Shown: positions 62,634 to 64,000 of the stretch, one piece after another
Layout: each line of letters starts with the position of its first letter
Numbering within the stretch: position 1 is the stretch's first letter
Assembly: GCA_028278025.1 (NCBI GenBank)
Contig: JANQFE010000054.1
Location: forward strand, 68,160 to 132,159
DNA from: Thermodesulfobacteriota bacterium
GTDB taxonomy: Bacteria; Desulfobacterota; WTBG01; CAIYCZ01; CAIRTM01
DNA length: 64,000 nucleotides
Direction: 5' to 3'
Made by a program: the position numbers and the translations under genes
The notes under the pieces: generated by a model
What the model was told of the DNA's origin: nothing
The model's database searches: none
The model's input: only the letters and a program-made list of their open reading frames with translations

Positions 62634-64000
62634 TCAAAATGTGCTAACATCTTTACCACTGCTTCTCAGTGCAGCAGTTTTTACAGGCTGCTGCTCAAAG
62701 CACCCGCGGAATATTTCAGCAGCAACAAAAGATGGTCTTACCTTTCTGAGGTCTCCATGAACAACTACTAATGAAATCGCCAGTTTGGTATCACCATTTT
62801 CTGCAAAACCGGCGAACCACTCGCACCGCCTTTGACACCCGGGAAGGTTTATTGCTCCGGTTTTGCCTCCCAGTGACCAGCCACCATAGTGTCGAGACTT
62901 TTTTAAATGTGAAAATGATTTTCTAGCAGTACCTTTCCTGATGGTGGCCTGCATAAGGCGGTACAGGCCTTTAACACTGCTGGAGCTTAGTGGCTTACTC
63001 AGTGTTTCAGGACCTGCTGTATATACGTCCTGGTTGTCAAAGCCGATTATCTTTTCAACTAAATACGGTTTCATTATTTTACCCTCTGTTACCGGCAGGG
63101 CTGCAATCAGGGCGGCATGCAAAGGTGATATTGTTGTCCTGGTGTTAAAACCACAGGCCAGTTCGGCTCTCTCAAATTGTGTGTCAGGATCAAAAGTATT
63201 GCTCTTTCCAAGAGGCATATCAAAATCTACCGGTACATTAAAAAGAAATGCCTCAGCAACTTCGTCAAATTCTTTTTCAGTCAAATAATGAATCCCCAGT
63301 TTACCGAAAAAAGGATTTATACTTTTTGAAAAAGCTTTCTCCAGCGTAATTGGTTTAGAACGATAGCGAGCTCTTTTCAAACCAAGCTGGTGCTTATAAA
63401 GAGTATAGTATTGTCCGGATACCGGCAATGATTTTACACTGTCAAACCCCTTTCTTTCCAGCACTGCAGCGGCTGTTACAATTTTAATCAACGATGCTGC
63501 CGGAAAACGTGCACTGAGGCAATAGTTGCCGGTCGCCCCGGGGAGAACGGTCTCATTTTGCATGTTTCCGGTATGATTGCCCATAGCAAGCACTGCTCCT
63601 GTTGTGGCATCTATGACTACACCGGCAGCAAGCAGCGGTGAATAACGGTTAAAAAGCCCAATGAGGTTTTTTTGAATAGAAGGATTGATTGTTGTAAAAA
63701 CAGTTACAGGACCGTCACCTGTGTTTTTATCAAAAACAACCGGCGGTGACGGGTTGTAAAAAAAATTTTCATCAAATAGAGAAGCAATTGCAGTTTTAGT
63801 AAGATTTACAGCATACCGTTTAACTACCGGAGATCGATTGCACTCTGTGCTGTTTACAAAAACAGTATAATCCGTAGAGGGCTGCTGCACTCCTGCAGCA
63901 AAAAAACCAAAAATCACTATGGCGAGCAATACGCCTGTCAACAATCCCGCTTTTTGTCTGTGTTTATATCGTAATGACAAAACAAAGGGGCGCAGACGTG
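62634..64000 (-). CDS. Penicillin-binding-type transpeptidase (5' end outside window)
   Basis: At least 455 residues; the frame stays open to the right edge (RLRPFVLSLRYKH...) so the true start may lie outside. One membrane helix (about residues 11-30 counting from TTG 63980). The transpeptidase domain has the three active-site motifs: S163-xx-K166 in PAASLIKI, S220-x-N222 in SKSINPF and K373-T-G in GGKTG. The N-terminal glycosyltransferase domain of class A proteins is missing. It resembles PbpA/MrdA-type domains or small D,D-transpeptidases acting on peptidoglycan in the periplasm. Confidence 0.85.
   Translation of the reverse strand, partial: RLRPFVLSLRYKHRQKAGLLTGVLLAIVIFGFFAAGVQQPSTDYTVFVNSTECNRSPVVKRYAVNLTKTAIASLFDENFFYNPSPPVVFDKNTGDGPVTVFTTINPSIQKNLIGLFNRYSPLLAAGVVIDATTGAVLAMGNHTGNMQNETVLPGATGNYCLSARFPAASLIKIVTAAAVLERKGFDSVKSLPVSGQYYTLYKHQLGLKRARYRSKPITLEKAFSKSINPFFGKLGIHYLTEKEFDEVAEAFLFNVPVDFDMPLGKSNTFDPDTQFERAELACGFNTRTTISPLHAALIAALPVTEGKIMKPYLVEKIIGFDNQDVYTAGPETLSKPLSSSSVKGLYRLMQATIRKGTARKSFSHLKKSRHYGGWSLGGKTGAINLPGCQRRCEWFAGFAENGDTKLAISLVVVHGDLRKVRPSFVAAEIFRGCFEQQPVKTAALRSSGKDVSTF

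Noticed and set aside
1..64000. CRISPR array, integrase or prophage genes
   Set aside because: No regularly spaced direct repeats, no integrase-, transposase- or phage-type proteins were seen; the mobile elements present are small and non-coding.

Overview
The window reads as a chromosomal segment of an anaerobic or facultative Gram-negative bacterium. The best guess is a Desulfobacterota ('deltaproteobacterial') or Nitrospirota-like lineage. This is inferred from the mix of genes, not from a phylogenetic marker: a Tat-exported [NiFe] hydrogenase beside multiheme c-type cytochrome genes, a selenocysteine tRNA, a split archaeal-type glutamate synthase with an NrpR-type nitrogen regulator, an MSHA-like type IV pilus assembly locus, TonB, and many receiver-domain signalling proteins. 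Both window edges cut genes: a GXGXG-domain gene on the left and a penicillin-binding-type transpeptidase on the right.

Layout. 1-1.1 kb: 3' part of a glutamate-synthase GXGXG-domain gene with a strong terminator. 1.2-8.2 kb (minus strand): an apparent operon encoding a secreted beta-sandwich protein, hydrogenase small and large subunits, a monoheme protein, a nine-heme cytochrome and a 36-residue peptide resembling a RiPP precursor. 8.6-11.3 kb: a Crp/Fnr regulator, then hypA, hypB and a hydrogenase maturation protease, which serve that enzyme. 11.4-21.5 kb: asd, dapA, a PurF-like protein lacking the catalytic Cys, carB, the FMN domain of glutamate synthase and NrpR. Palindromic GGCA-N6-TGCC sites lie between the last two. 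21.7-34 kb: a zinc-ribbon protein, a hairpin cluster, then a pilus locus (pilin-like gene and MshN-like gene on plus; MshI/J/K/L/E/G/M-like genes and a large pseudopilin gene on minus). 34.4-38.9 kb: trpS, tRNA-Sec, a B12-binding radical SAM protein, a divergent small-protein/ribbon-helix-helix pair and TonB. 39-46.9 kb: purine permease, EAL-HDOD protein, and a three-gene FAD oxidoreductase operon. 46.9-60.4 kb (minus): a long run of signalling genes (receivers, histidine kinases, HD-GYP, HDOD, an MglA-like GTPase and a receiver-GspE/PilB fusion), two of them frameshifted. 60.8-64 kb: a PutP remnant, a small hypothetical, a TIGR01777 epimerase and the transpeptidase.

How it works together. 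The first 11 kb is a periplasmic H2-oxidation module with its own maturation genes. The 11-21 kb block covers glutamate, lysine-precursor and pyrimidine synthesis with nitrogen control. The pilus locus and the 47-60 kb signalling run may be linked, because the latter encodes a pilus-type ATPase fused to a receiver domain and a polarity-type GTPase.

The most notable points are: the Asp that replaces a proximal-cluster Cys in the hydrogenase small subunit; the RiPP-like peptide at the end of the hydrogenase operon; the receiver-GspE fusion with MglA; NrpR-type operators; and a MITE-like element whose end forms the last codons of trpS.
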